In this document: piece by piece, positions 46,931 to 59,002 of the stretch
How the letters are laid out: every line of letters begins with the position of its first letter
Numbering within the stretch: the first letter of the stretch is position 1
Assembly (NCBI GenBank): GCA_030765065.1
Contig: CM060981.1
Location: 226,865,152-226,929,151 of the forward strand
Reading direction: 5' to 3'
Length of the DNA stretch: 64,000 nt
DNA from: Deroplatys truncata
Taxonomy: Eukaryota > Arthropoda > Insecta > Mantodea > Mantidae
Made by a program: the position numbers and the translations under genes
Notes under the pieces: model-generated
Told to the model about the DNA's origin: nothing
Databases searched by the model: none
Seen by the model: the letters and a program-made list of their open reading frames with translations, nothing else

Positions 46931-47167
46931 AAAACTAGTGAATTCCGACCGAATTTTGTACTTAACTCAGAAGCCTTTTAAGGTATCAAGGTGACTGTTA
47001 TCATCACTAAACTGCCTGTTTTGTTTCCTTTCTTTTCTTTATTGGTTTTGCTTAACATATCTAGGATTGTTCTGGCTTTGTTGGAATAGTGGATAACATT
47101 TGTATATCACATTTAATGTAAGTACATGGCCGTTAACGCTCTCTAAAGTATTATTTTATTTTATATA

Positions 47168-47438
47168 CAGGGTAGGCATTTAAGCTGAGACTGTACAATA
47201 TCTCCAAAACTACACGTTGTAGAAAGAGATGTCTTTAATAAAAGTTGCTTGATATCATGGGGTAAAGTAAATGTCATTAGTCGTGTTTTGTTTGGAGGAC
47301 ATTATGATGGTTATTTTAGGGTCAATTTAGTATTTTAAAATGGGAACCTATAATTAGGATCAATCGCCATAACATCAAGCAACTTTTATTAAAGCCATTT
47401 CTTTCTACAGCACTTAATTTTGGAGATGGTCCACCCTG
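47168..47438. mobile_element. Foldback MITE (family B), shortened right arm
   Basis: Starts CAGGGTAGGCATTTAAGCTG after TA and ends GGTCCACCCTG before TA (47439-47440). The right arm has a deletion between 47370 and 47430, so the element is 271 bases. Confidence 0.88.
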
Positions 47439-48029
47439 TATATTCAAAACTGTAAGTGATAGATAAACAAGCTTTTATCTGTACAAATGTGCAGAATAAT
47501 TATAATAATATAAAGGGATTTAAAAATAGTGTGATTGTTACAAATGTGATTTTCCTGAAATTATTACACACTTGTTATTAATCAGTAATCACATAACAGA
47601 GTTGCAGATTATGTAGTGTTTTTAAGATCTGCATGTAACATTTCGTTTTGACAACCGTTCAGACAGGGAAAATTGATCATTAGACAGAAAAGCATACTGA
47701 AGTTTTGGAAATGTTTAGTATCAGAACGAGGGGATTATATGAGGTCCAGGCGGTGCACGGCAGTAAAATGAAATGAGAGCAGCAATTATGAAATGTCTGA
47801 CAAACGTAAATTGTCACACATGCAGCGGTGCCAATCAGGTTAACCCATGCATATTTGTGATAATAATTAGAGTCGGGACTAATAAAAAAGAACAATTTGA
47901 CAAAATGTAAGTTTTTTATAAAACTATGGCAATATGAAAGAGAACTTTTCAAAATACAACGTAAATGCAACTTTAATGCCAAAATCTGCCCTTAAGTCAT
48001 TTAGAAAGTCTATATCATTATTTTGAAAA
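47439..48029. other. No recognised feature
   Basis: A 100-codon minus-strand frame at 47680 has no recognisable content. Confidence 0.35.
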
Positions 48030-48876
48030 ATCTTGTGTTACATTCACACGACTATCTCTTACCATCTATCGTTTATTAGTAGGTATACAAATCATTTTTA
48101 CGAAAGCTTATTTTTCTATCTACTTCCTTTTAATTGAGATAAACCTTTGCAGAAATAGCTACATTAAACATTTAGTTATAGTACAAAGATATAACGATAG
48201 TCAAATGTTTAAGAACTGGACGCTGTAACTTACCTTAAAGTTTCATATTGTTTCCATGTAATCGCGAAAAACAACTGAATGTCGCTAGGAATTAAAAGAA
48301 TAACAAAGTATTGACAAATTCGAACCATTAATAACGGATATCTCGGAAATGGCGTTTGCCACAAAAAATTATTTGAATAAATTGTATGTTTTAAAGAGAT
48401 CTACATTTTTCTGTAGAACGTTTTCGTTTATCGCTCAGAGTTTACCCGTTATACAAGATTGTATAAAATTCCTTCCGAATGAAGACTCATGCACTATTCC
48501 CAGAAAATTCAAGATACAAGTTTTACCTGTAATGTAAATATCTTTAATGCATGATATTTTAATAAAAATCTCTAGAGCATTATTGCGAAAATAAAAAAAA
48601 TCGAAAATGTCCCATGTAAAGGGTAGTTGAGGGTAAGGCTTTTGTTCAAAATCTTGGAAGGCACTGAACGTAAGTGGCACGTTTGGTATTATCCAACCTT
48701 TCGTTTTTGAGTTATGCTGTTTAAAGACACGCACACACGTGGACATTTTTCTAAAATGCTTTTCTTTTCGGATTCAGCGGGCCTCAAAATATGCATTTCC
48801 GTTGAAATCTTCGTATGGAATTTTTGGGTGGAATGTAATACCTTCTCTATCTACCCTCCTACGTGGTAGAGAAAGT
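48030..48876 (-). mobile_element. Family A, full length, reverse orientation
   Basis: Left end AATCTTGTGTTACATTCACACG, right end GTGGTAGAGAAAGT. The GT tract is very short here (CACGCACACACG). Confidence 0.87.
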
Positions 48877-49539
48877 AAACAACCTGGCGTAAATTTTTTG
48901 GATTGACTTTGGTACATAAATATAAAGAACACCAAATGAAGCATAATAAATCGCAGTGAAATTCTTACACTGAATGATTTATTCATCACTGGTTATTTTG
49001 GTTGGACTTAACACTAATTACAATACGTATAGGTTATCTTTTCAATATTTTCTGACAAAAAATTTCATAGTCTGTCATCTAATATTATTTTGTGTCCACT
49101 CCACACCACATTATGAAATGGAAGTGTATTTTTAGCATGCTACATTTGGTACCTTGCTGGCATTTCACTGCTCTTATCTTCAAGCACCTTACTAACTGCA
49201 TAGAGAGTAGAGTACAATGGATTGCTTTCCAATATCAGATTTGCTAAACGCGGCTTTTCCTAAGCTCTCAGAAACTTCAGCTGTTTCTTTACTCAGACAT
49301 TGTACATATGGCAATATCGGAGGGGAGATTTGGGCACCGCGGCCAAGTTTAGGCTTCTTGCATGTACTTAGCCTCCGGGAGGAAGCCTCAAGGTGAGAAA
49401 TAGGTTGTTTTGCAGCTACGTATGGAAAGTCAGTTTGAAGTCAGTTTTCTTTACGTTATTTGCACCACGCTTTGGGCGTCAATTTGTAGAAGTTGTATTA
49501 TAGTTCAACTGTTGAGAAGCCGAACTTGAAGTAGTTGCA
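48877..49539. other. No recognised feature
   Basis: GC content rises near 49320-49400; nothing assigned. Confidence 0.35.
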
Positions 49540-50330
49540 ACCGCACGTATGGTACTCGGTAGCCTTTGCCCCATTTTTAAAATATATTAACTTTGTAATT
49601 TGACTGTTTCTTTAAGTATTAAATATTTATGTTTGCCTTGGCTGCGTCAGTATTTTTGTTAGAGACACGTTTCTCTTAGCAGGGTTTTGGTGTGACTAAG
49701 AATGTAGGCTTACACAGATTATAATTTTACTTCACTCCTTTTATTAATGCATGATACAATTTATATAACACTTCACTGATGGATACCTGTGAGATTCTTT
49801 TATTAATTAGTTGCACTTTTTAACACGTAAACTATTTTCGTCTCACACGAATACGTATTAAATTTCTTGAAGACACTTTTTGCGTCTGGTTAGTAACGCT
49901 GTCTGCAGGCAAATGAACTCCAAATTTGTAAAATTTTCTCCTTTTCAGTTTATGATTGGCTAATCCTACTCCAATAGAATACCTTCATTTAACTAAAGCT
50001 TTTTCTGGTTGTTGATTGGCTATTTTATAAACTGTCACTAAAATTTACATTATTGTTGCTCCAATAATGACTAGTAGCATTATTAAACATTCTTAAATTC
50101 ATTATTGCCTCAAGGTTACCTCATTGTTACTTCATTGTTAGCAAGTTTAACCTATTATTCTCACAGCTTCTACATTATTAAATTACGTAATACATTCACC
50201 TAACATTATTACATGTATACAATAGTACAAACATATACAATGACTGTAATATACACTCCTTATATATTGTTACATACACATATTGCTTTAAGGCGGGCTG
50301 TTATTGAATTTATATATTATATAATTAAAC
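49540..50330. repeat. Family C long-TIR element, partial, reversed
   Basis: Matches the element at 4717 read backwards: CGCACGTATGGTACTCGGTAG (terminus), CTTGGCTGCGTCAGTA, GTAGGCTTACACAGATTATA, TTGATTGGCTATTTTATAAA and CTTTAAGGCGGGCTG. One arm and part of the core are missing. The right side is cut at a reversed SINE. Confidence 0.78.
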
Positions 50331-50334
50331 TGAA

Positions 50335-50757
50335 AACATTTAAGTGTTAAAATACTGCCACAAAGGCTGTCCGGTCTGGTGACGATAGGTGCAACACAGC
50401 TCCACTTGTGTATCAATGAAGTGCGTCCCTTCGATACCATCCCTACCCAAAAAGAACAGGCACAGATCGAAAGGTAGAAGAACCAGTTCTCCCCTAAACA
50501 CGTCATATCCACAGCAAACGCTGCACATCACCGTCCATTACACCTGATCCTGCAACGCTTAAAAATGAGAGAAATTAAATCAGAGGGAATGAGGCATAGC
50601 AAAACTTGTAATATATGGGGCACCACACTAAATTTCGTCTAGCGACCAAAGAAAATCATGAAAATACACCATAATGAGCACATTTAGGCCACCTTGGGTT
50701 TTAAACCTGCGACTCTTTTAATGCCAGTCTTAGACGCTATAGCTTGAGACATCCCGC
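50335..50757 (-). repeat. tRNA-derived SINE, reverse orientation
   Basis: On the minus strand the head reads GAGCGGGATGTCTCAAGC (A box region) and GGTTTAAAACCC (B box) near 50700. The SINE middle follows, then a body ending near 50335. The body sequence differs from the 40338 SINE, suggesting another subfamily. Confidence 0.7.
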
Positions 50758-51165
50758 TCAACTGAGCCCAGCACCGAACAGTGTATTAAATAAGCAACAT
50801 TTAATCATCAGTTGCTACAGTGCCAGCTTCAATTTTCTCTTAAATTATCCTGAAGAAAACCTCCATTTGTCATGCAGCTTACAAATTAAATTGCATAATG
50901 TGTTTATAATGAGATATTGTATACTTTGTGAATTTATTTTGCAAATACCGTAATAATATTTTAAAAAGTGCTGTGATTTATTTTGATAAATATTATGAGT
51001 TAAAATTTGTAAATATGTTAAGCACAAAGTATTTATTGAAACACAGTTGCTTATACATAATAACTCCAGAAATTGAGATACAAATAAAAATTACTGATAG
51101 CCTTTTAAGTTAAGTATGTTGCTGAATTTTAATAACTTTATTATATGTAAAATAACTAGTTTATT
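50758..51165. other. No recognised feature
   Basis: Strongly AT-rich; nothing assigned. Confidence 0.35.
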
Positions 51166-51169
51166 TTGG

Positions 51170-52130
51170 ATGTTGCTCGTATTTTTGTGCTTTTTCTCCA
51201 CCACATACCTAGTAACGGAGGCAGTATTAATTCCTGCCCATTAATTATATATGGACATTTCACCGAAAATACATGTTTTGAGGTCACTAGAAGAGTCCGT
51301 CTGTGTGAACAGCATAATGCCAAAACTAAATGCCGGATATATGCGTCCTTGATATTCCAGTCTTTCCATGACATTTGAATGGAGAAAGCACTTCCAATAG
51401 GAACAAAGTATGGAAAAGTTCAAATCATTTACAACGGACATCTCGGAAGTGGCTGATGCCACAAACAAAGTTACTTGAAATAAATTGGTGCTTCCTAAAG
51501 AGATCTGCATTTTTATGTAGTAATTTTTGTCTATCTCTTATGGTTTACCAGTTATACAGACTTATGCAAAATGCATCATGAATGAAGAGGATTTTTCAAA
51601 CTAATCGCAGAAAATTTAAAAAAAAAGTTCATTTCGTATGTAAATATTTTAACCGTGTGGTGTTTTAATAAAAATCGTTAATGCGGTTTTTGAGAAAATA
51701 AAAATAACGATAAAATCTCTGTGTAAGTGGTAGTTTGGGGAGGAAGAATTTTCTTCAAAATCTTCGTGTTGCATCCTTTTAAGATAGTAAGCTTAAATAC
51801 CAAGTTTGCCATTTATCTGACATTTCACTTTTTAATTATGCTCTTCACACACAGGCATACGCACATACACACGATCCTTTTCTGAAAATTCTTTTTGTTT
51901 TTGGATTCAGTGGATCCAAAGTATTAAACGACGCTAATGTAACATATCCTTGTTAAAAAATATATGTGTTTATGTGGGTGAGGGAGAGTATTAAAAGCGA
52001 AAAGCCAGATAAATATGAAAATTGGTATTTAAGTTCACCATCTTCAAGGGACGTGACATGAAGATTTTCAAGAAATTTTGTCTATCTAGGAAACCACAAA
52101 AAATAGACAAATATTTATTTTAGAAAAAAA
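51170..52130. repeat. Rearranged family A fragments in opposite orientations
   Basis: A + strand 5' fragment (51180-51345: CTTTTTCTCCACCACATACC, AAATACATGTTTTGAGGTCA, GAACAGCATAATGCC) joins a - strand fragment at about 51350 that runs to about 51920. A further + strand piece (AGCGAAAAGCCAGATAAATA) occupies 51990-52100. Confidence 0.7.
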
Positions 52131-52712
52131 TCTATAGGTCATTAAAAAAACAATTTGTGTCAAACCGGCATTCTTGAAAAGTTACTAACTTTATCTTTTT
52201 CTTTCTTACCATCGCAAGGGCTTGCTACCACAAATAAACATTTGGATGCTGTTTCTTCTTAATTTGAAATCACTCCTAAGCAAAAACGTTTATATCGCGA
52301 TTAACGTAACATGCATATAAGAAAGTGGTGTGAATATCGCATAATTTTTTTTTGGTATTGAACAAACGTGTTATAGTTCGCCTCGAAATCACCCTTCATT
52401 GTTAAATATGCGCAGTACTATTACATCCGAATGCAAGCAAAACAAACATTTATTTTCTGTCGTTCCATACCACGCTATCCACCTTTCTTGAAATTCCGGG
52501 CACTGCCGCTGTTTAGTTCGTTTTCCGGCACGGAATAAAGTTAAAGCAAACAAGCTTGAAAACTCTTTTTGATTACACCCCAAAAATTAAACATACAGTA
52601 GCTATTTTTACCATACAAAATCCACACTGATCGATAGATGAAGTGAGTGAACGAAGGAAGGGTTAAAAAACGCTGATGATTATGCGTGTGTACGGAACGT
52701 ACGTGCATTCAT

Positions 52713-52714
<2 letters not shown>
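52131..52714. other. No recognised feature
   Basis: Nothing assigned. Confidence 0.35.

Positions 52715-52775
<61 letters not shown>
52715..52775. repeat. (AAT)n microsatellite
   Basis: About 20 uninterrupted AAT units within the intron. Confidence 0.96.
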
Positions 52776-52862
52776 GTTTTAATATCGTGTGCCAGCGAAA
52801 CACGTTCATATGCCACCTAGTGACGCGTGCCATATGTTCGCCATCCCTGATCCAAGGCTATA

Positions 52863-53496
52863 CAGGCTGGATCATTTAAGTTGAGACTGTACAATATCTC
52901 CAAAACTAAGCATTGTAGAAAGAAATGTCTTGAATAAAAGTTACTTGATATTATGGGGAAAGTAAATGCCATTAGTCGTATTTTGTTTGGAGGAAGTTAT
53001 GATGGTAATTTCAAGGCCAATTTAATTTTTGTTAAATGGGAACCTATATTTTGTATGTTGTTTTCTCATTAGAAAATTATTTATAAAAACTGCTTATTTT
53101 TTATGATGAATAAGGAAACAAAATAAAAAATGTTGGTTCCCAATTACGAAACGTAACTTGACCCCCAAATGACCATCCATGGATGGTCCAACCATTCATT
53201 ACGCTCTTCGTGTACGCCATTCAGTATTTTCGTTGTTATTTACGTTGCAAAGTGCTTTTCACAAATGTTGTTGAGCTTTTTTTTATGAGGAATGAGAAAA
53301 TAACATAAAAAGGAAGGTTCCCATTTAAAAAAATTAAATTGATCCTAAAATGACCATCACAACGTCCTTCAAATAAAACACGACTAACGGCATTTACTTT
53401 CCCCCATAATATCAAGCAACTTTTATTCAAGACATTTCTTTCTACAACGCAGAGTTTTAGAGATATTGTACAGTCTCAACTTAAAAAGTCCACTCT
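52863..53496. mobile_element. Foldback MITE (family B), long form
   Basis: Termini CAGGCTGGATCATTTAAG and, inverted at the right, a decayed match (CTTAAAAAGTCCACTCTA). At 634 bases it is almost twice the other copies. Both arms continue past the point where the others meet: TTTGTATGTTGTTTTCTCAT on the left and ATGAGAAAATAACATAAAAA on the right. A unique centre lies around 53170-53260 (CCATCCATGGATGG). Confidence 0.85.
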
Positions 53497-54390
53497 ATAC
53501 TAGAGTGAATTATTTTTTGGAAAACTGACTCGATATATACAACCTGCAAGGTCCATTCATTGCTACTGCAAAGAATAACAAAGCAAGAAGGAAGAAAAGC
53601 TTATGCAAAATATGAACACAAAATACTTTTTTAAAAATGGCTGTTATAAGTTTTACTACAAATGAATTGCTATGCAAACTTTAATGAAACATGAACGTTT
53701 TATCAAAAGTGTGCAAAATATTAAATATTAAATGTTTTAACACAAGAAGTGAATTTATGCAATGCAAATAAAAAACGCCTTGGTTTTGTAGTACTTGCAT
53801 CAGCTTTGGTTAAGCAATATGAAATTTCATATTTTTGATTTCTCTAATAATAACATCAGTAGTTCCTTTACCACATCATGTTGAAACTCGTCATAACAAA
53901 ATATTGAACTGTGGATTTTATATTTAACTTTAAATCATTAAATCTTAAGTCAACTGCAACATACTTTTAGAAATCCATTTTTAGAGTTAATGCATGATCG
54001 TTTGCCTCATAGTAATAGCGGTAACAAATTTAGCTGTTAATCTGCCTATGCTTCGAAGAAGCGTACTTCGATCCACTTTTGACAATGCGCGTAAAAGGTT
54101 CTGGTCGTATTTACTTGTCTCATTGGCACGGCAGTCCTCAGGAGCCTAGGCCGACCAATCCGTCTACCGGTCTCAAGCACACATATGCACGTTTGGACGA
54201 TCATTCAAGCACTACGCGGAAGATGATTGACTTCCATTACTTACACATTATAGCTACCTATCGTAGCTCCTGAAATTTCAGGATACGGAATGGGTATTGG
54301 TCTTGTGCACGACTCAAAAATTTAGAAAAATTGCTGTTGCTATTATTTGATATTGAAGGTCTTGGTACCTATTGCGGCTCTCTGACTTTT
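53497..54390. other. No recognised feature
   Basis: AT-rich, with a GC-richer patch at 54080-54200. No gene or repeat is assigned. Confidence 0.35.
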
Positions 54391-55322
54391 ACTTTCTCTA
54401 CTACGTATAGTAAGTAGGGGAAATATTGTATTCCATCCAAAAATTCGATACCGAGATTTCACCGGAAATATATGTTTTGAGATCCCCTTAATCCAGAAAA
54501 AGCATTTTTGGAAACATGTCCGTGTCTGTGTGTGTGTGTGAACAGCATAACTCAGAAACGAACAGTCGGATAAACACCAAACTTGGTATTTAGGTTCAGT
54601 ATCTTCCAGAGATGCGACACGTAGGTTTTCAAGAAAATCCCCCCATCCCTTTACATGGAATAATTTTAATTTTCTCAAAAATGGCTCTAACGATTTTGAT
54701 TAAAACATCACATGTTTACGATATTTTCATGGCAAATAAAATGTATATCTTGAATTTTCTGGGAATGTCTCCAAAAGTATTCTTCATTATGAACGACTTT
54801 TGCATAACTGGTAAACCATAAGAGATAGACAAAATTTTACTACACAAAAAATGTAGATCGCGTTAAAATGCCCAATTTATGTCATATACATTTTTTTTGT
54901 TGAGTGAACCATTTTGGAGATATTGCTTATTCCCTTAAAATTTTCAATACTTAATACAATTCTCAATAGGGAATTCGTTATTCATTTTTTTGTCTTGGAT
55001 ATGCAAAGAGTATTAATCTGTGGCAAAGAGAATGGTTCTGCACCTAGCAACCAGCTATTAAGAGATATGTCTATGCTTAAAGGCTACTGTATTTCTATAT
55101 TGCCCTTGCAAATACACAAAAAGGGGAACATAGTACGCCTTAAGCGATAGTCAAATATTTTTAGAACTGGTCGCTATGTGTAAAATGTAATTCGCTTTGC
55201 ATGTCAAAAGATCGTTTCTGGAAATGTTTATCTCGATTAATATGAAATAGATGGAGAATAAGAGTTTGTAAAAATAGTTTGTACAAGAGTAGAGAAAGTC
55301 ATGTGAGTGTAACACATCAGAT
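54391..55322 (+). mobile_element. Family A, full length, palindromic long variant
   Basis: Intact 5' end ACTTTCTCTACTACG and 3' end CATGTGAGTGTAACACATCAG. The palindrome module is at about 54998-55210. A deletion removes part of the CCCCACCCCAGACTACCC block near 54640. About 932 bases. Confidence 0.9.
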
Positions 55323-56270
55323 ATTTTTGTGTCGAATACCAATAACATTTAGCAATGCCTCGGATATCGCCCAATTACGGTCGTTTATCTTATAATATGA
55401 TATAAAAGATACCAGTTTATCGGCTAAAGCGTCAGCGTTATTGAATCGCAATATTAACAGTATGCACTTCATTCCGGTCCATAGATTCCGATAGCGAAAA
55501 CCAGAAAATTCCTAAAATGTCAGCTTTGAAAATTGTGTTTTTAATCAATGCACATTCAAATAGTGCCAATTTCCAAATACATTATGTTCTTGAAGAGAAT
55601 ATGTTTCTATTGCGATCTGATTTTAGCTTATTTTAAGTTTAAGTATTTTCTCATCCCCAATGTTGGTAGTATTGAGTAGTATACACATTCGATTGTTCAA
55701 ATTTAGTAAGTCGTGAGCTCACAGCTGCCACAATTGTGATTTGAATTTTGAACAATATTGATAAGAAGGTAACCATTAATTATATAAGCGGTTACATTTT
55801 ATTCATGGAATAGGCTTAATAAATTCCGTTGTTGAAATTGAGTTCCATTCCATTCCATTATGGGCGTGAAAGACCGGTAATTTTGCTCAGATGCCTCTTT
55901 ATCAGGCTTGAGGTTCTTTTACGTGCCGTAACTCTTCGTGCTTCGCACTCGCCAATCTATCGATAAACTCGTAGCCTTTCTTGGGATTATGATTAATCAC
56001 TTTTTGTTTTCTTTCTTCTTTCTGCTGTTATTCTTATGGAATGGTTACAAATATAATAATATGATGATGTGGTAATAAAGATCCCAAGACAGTTAAGGGT
56101 TCGTTAGTTTTTCTTTATTATTTATCCGTATTTATAAAACATTTAGTGGGTGTTCATGTATTTGTGGACTTCTGCGGCTACGGTGGGAATGGAAAAAACG
56201 TCGCCTGTACTCACCGAATTTTCCAGATCTCAACGTTACGTAATCGCTACTAACAGTTCCAGAATATCTA
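55323..56270. other. No recognised gene
   Basis: CATTCCATTCCATTATGG near 55850 and GGTTCTTTTACGTGCCGTAA near 55910 look repeat-derived but I cannot classify them. Confidence 0.35.
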
Positions 56271-56439
56271 CAGTCCTAGAGCTGGGGTCTCCAAACTTCC
56301 CAGCCTAAGGCCATTTTGATTACTCCAGTGAGTTCAAAGGCCAAAACCGTTTAACTTTTCCTCGCATTATCTATAATTTCTAGAGTAGTCGCAGAATACG
56401 CGCTCTGAGCGAGCATACGCTTGCTAAACTCGCTAATTC

Positions 56440-56910
56440 AATTACTATTGTGTGTTGTTACGACCGTGCCAATAGTCAGACTAAGTTTCAATCGATTTTG
56501 CAATCGAAGCTTTGAAGATAAGTTAGATACTCGTTTCTCAGACTTTGATGTCATTGTGAATCAAATTAGGATTTTTCAAAATCCTTTTTTTACTGACATT
56601 GAAACCCTAGCCGCGGAACTTCACATGGAAATTATTGATTTACAGTGCAGTGATATAATTAAGAACTAATATCAAACCTCATCTTGTTGGAATTTTATGA
56701 GTCTTCCACTGGTACAATTTGATCATTTGCATACATTTCCTCGTAAGCTGTTTTCTGTTTTTGGTACTACTTGTGTAAGAAAGCATTCTCCAAAATGAAG
56801 TACACAAAGAATGTTAACCGATGAGCATCTTAAATCTCTTTTAATAATTGGTACAAGTAAAATTGGTCCACAACTACAAACTATTTTCTGTGGAAAATCA
56901 CAATTGCATA
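56440..56910 (+). pseudogene. hAT transposase C-terminal remnant (dimerisation region)
   Basis: The first frame reads DTRFSDFDVIVNQIRIFQNP, then ETLAAELHMEIIDLQCSDII. This is the block that precedes the dimerisation domain in ZBED/GTF2IRD2-like hAT transposases. After a stop and frameshifts it reads VFGTTCVRK, FSKMKYTKN, LTDEHLKSLLIIGTSKI, matching the family's FxxTYxCExxFSxMK...LTDEHL signature. The N-terminal zinc finger and most of the catalytic domain are gone. Confidence 0.75.
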
Positions 56911-57015
56911 AATTGCATTAGTATTTTTTACAAGTGAACACTCCGCGGTTTCATTCGTGTTAATTTAGCTGAGGGATTTTCAGGATACAAATCATATGTA
57001 TGATTTTAGGGTATA

Positions 57016-57508
57016 CAGGGTTATTCAAAAAGGAGGAACAGACTTTAAATATTTATTTCTACTGAACGACAATAGATAGCGATACATCACTGAATAGAGA
57101 AAAGTTCAAAATTTTATTCTATGTGTTCAAAACGAGCACCATTTGTTACGCGAGGACGACCAGTACTTTTCCGTTTGCATACGCAACCATCTTCTACGAA
57201 TTTATTGTATCAATTTTAAACTTTTTATGGCGAGGCGGCTCGTTGTTGAACTTACAACATATGCACCCTGCAATGAAACAATGGATTCACTCTTTGTATA
57301 ATGCAGCACACAAAACGACTTATCCTGTGGTGTCGCCATTTTCTCGTAAACAAACACAGCGGCGCTGTAGGCACTGAATTGAACTAATAGGTGGGGCTTA
57401 AAACTTTGATCTTTGCTCTATTGAGTGGTGTGTCGTATGTGTCGCTATCTATTGTCGTTGATTAGCAATTAATATTTAAAATCCGTTCCTTCTTTTTGAA
57501 TTACCCGG
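57016..57508 (-). mobile_element. Tc1/mariner-type element, internally deleted, nested in hAT
   Basis: Ends CAGGGTTATTCAAAAAGGAG and, inverted at the right, CCGGGTAATTCAAAAAGAAG. TA stands at 57014-57015 and 57509-57510. On the minus strand a decayed N-terminal transposase domain remains: DKSFCVLHYTKSESIVSLQ, then EDGCVCKRKSTGRPRVTNG. The latter matches the second HTH start (GSVxxKKxxGRPR) of DUF4817-type transposases. Everything after it is missing. Confidence 0.8.
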
Positions 57509-58039
57509 TATAAGCACATATACGATACTCTTTACCCCATCATAACTACCGAGGGTGAAACCGCGGGATATTCACTAGTTTGTAATGTTAGTGGGATTCA
57601 TTTCAATTGTTTGTTAGTTATTATGCTTAAGTTAAATTTTCTGCGTATTATACTTGTCATTAGCTTTACCTAGCAAGTGAATAAAACCGAGTTATTATCA
57701 TTCTGTGTTTTTCTATCCAACTTATCACAGCAAAAATAACAACAATAAGCCATTAGCTGCCGCGGGCCGTAGTTTGGAGACCTATGTCCTAGAGCAAGGG
57801 TGGCGAAAACGACTTCCTTCCGCGAGTCACCAAATATGCAACACGCACTGCATCACTCAGCAGCATGTGAAAAACAAACGGACGGTTGCAGAGAGGGAAC
57901 GGCCCCTGCCAGTCAAAATAACTCGAGAGTCACGTTTTCGTTACCTCTGTCCTAGAGTATGAACGACGTGCGGGACTCCATTGAAGTCCGCGCACACTCA
58001 AACTTAAGCTTCCTTAGTGCAAATTCCGCGATGTTCCCA

Positions 58040-58236
58040 TTGGATGTCCGTTTCTTAAACATTTGACTGTCGCTGTTCTCTTGGTATCGATAACGAAATG
58101 TGTATTGTAACAATTTCTGCATAGGTTGATTTGGATTAAAGTGAAATAGATAGAAACACAAGTTTTAGTAAGAATATTTGTATACCCACTAACAAAGACA
58201 GAGGGTAGAGAAAGTCATGTGAACGTATCACATCAG
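58040..58236 (+). repeat. Family A 3' end fragment near the splice acceptor
   Basis: AAACATTTGACTGTCGCTGT, GGGTAGAGAAAGTCATGTG, AACGTATCACATCAG: the last 200 bases of the family with an intact hairpin (loop AACGTAT). It ends about 115 bases before the exon 2 acceptor. Confidence 0.85.
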
Positions 58237-58351
58237 TTTCTTTCTTTCTTTTGGTTCAATAAGGTTGGTGCAAGCATTAGTTGCTGTACAATCTAGGAGT
58301 TATGCTGGAACATTTTATGCTGTATCTGAAATAAGAGTTATTGTTTTTCAG

Positions 58352-59002
58352 GTTGGTATCGTGACAGTGCTGCTGGTGCTCGCCGCCAGAGCACGTGCTG
58401 GAGGTCCCGCTGCCTACACGACCTACACGACGGCCTTGGACGCAGGATCTATCGGCTCCACACACGAGAGCACCCTGAAGGGTCACGGTGGCAACTCCGT
58501 GGTGTCCCAGTTCTCCAAGGCCGTAGACACTCCATACTCCAGCGTTCGTAAGTTCGACACCAGGATCAGCAACGATGCTGCTTATGCCTACGCTGCCCCA
58601 GCTTACCGCTACGGCGCCGCCGCCGCTCCAGCTCTGTATGGATCTTATGCTGCTCCTGCTGCATATTCTGCATACGCCGCCCCCGCTGCCGCCGTCCGCG
58701 CTTATGCTGCTCCAGCTGTCAGTGCCTACCGTTCATACGCCCCTGCTGCTGCGTACGCTTATGGCGCCCCCGCTGCCTACTCTTCATACGCAGCTCCAGC
58801 CATCCGCGCCTATGCCGCCCCAGCTGCCGCCGCCTACCGCTCATATGCCGCCCCCGCAGCTCTCGGCTATTCCGCATATGCGCCAGCATACCCTGCAGTA
58901 GCCAAGGCCGCCGTCGCCGCTCCTCTGGGAGTCGCATACTCTGCCGCCCCCGCTGTAGCTCATCTGTCCTTCTCTGGGCTTGGAGCCGCTTATGGATGGT
59001 AA
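58352..59002 (+). CDS. CPF/CPFL-type cuticular protein, coding exon 2
   Basis: A structural protein of the insect exoskeleton, secreted by epidermal cells. The exon encodes 216 residues; with exon 1 the protein has about 220. The hydrophobic signal peptide is completed at about residue 20 (ARARA, then GG). Residues 40-78 hold the CPF-type motif: [11 protein letters not shown], then [17 protein letters not shown]. This is the block shared by CPF and CPFL cuticular proteins, related to the retinin-like domain. Residues 80-205 are Ala/Pro/Tyr low complexity with repeated AAPA and YAAPA units. The C terminus ([14 protein letters not shown]) also fits the family. Established knowledge: CPF proteins lack the Rebers-Riddiford chitin-binding consensus and are thought to sit in outer cuticle layers. 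The exon is far more GC-rich than its surroundings. The upstream in-frame ATG at 58265 lies in the intron and is not the start. Confidence 0.9.
   Translation, partial: VGIVTVLLVLAARARAGGPAAYTTYTTALDAGSIGSTHESTLKGHGGNSVVSQFSKAVDTPYSSVRKFDTRISNDAAYAYAAPAYRYGAAAAPALYGSYAAPAAYSAYAAPAAAVRAYAAPAVSAYRSYAPAAAYAYGAPAAYSSYAAPAIRAYAAPAAAAYRSYAAPAALGYSAYAPAYPAVAKAAVAAPLGVAYSAAPAVAHLSFSGLGAAYGW

Larger units (their letters stand above)
56271..57796 (+). mobile_element. hAT-superfamily remnant with nested insertion
   Basis: The left end near 56271 (CAGTCCTAGAG...GGGGTCTCCAAACTTCCC) and the right end near 57760-57796 (GCGGGCCGTAGTTTGGAGAC) are imperfect inverted repeats of the common hAT type (GGTCTCCAAAC...CGGCCCGCGG). 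An 8-base target duplication is not evident. The interior carries the C-terminal part of a hAT transposase. A Tc1/mariner-type element (57016-57508) sits inside. Confidence 0.6.
44339..58351 (+). other. Intron 1 of the cuticular protein gene (14.0 kb)
   Basis: The donor is AAG|GTAAAT. The acceptor is a T-rich tract ending TTTTTCAG|GTT. The intron interrupts the signal-peptide coding region in phase 0. It is filled with family A repeats (45091, 45918, 46080, 48030, 51170, 54391, 58040), two family B MITEs, a reversed partial long-TIR element, a SINE, an AAT microsatellite and a hAT remnant. A family A 3' end stops about 115 bases before the acceptor. No other exon is visible inside. Confidence 0.7.

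Noticed and set aside
58265..58351. Upstream ATG at 58265 as the start of the cuticular protein
   Set aside because: The 29 residues before 58352 are not a signal peptide and lie before a good TTTTTCAG acceptor. The exon 1 model gives a clean signal peptide.
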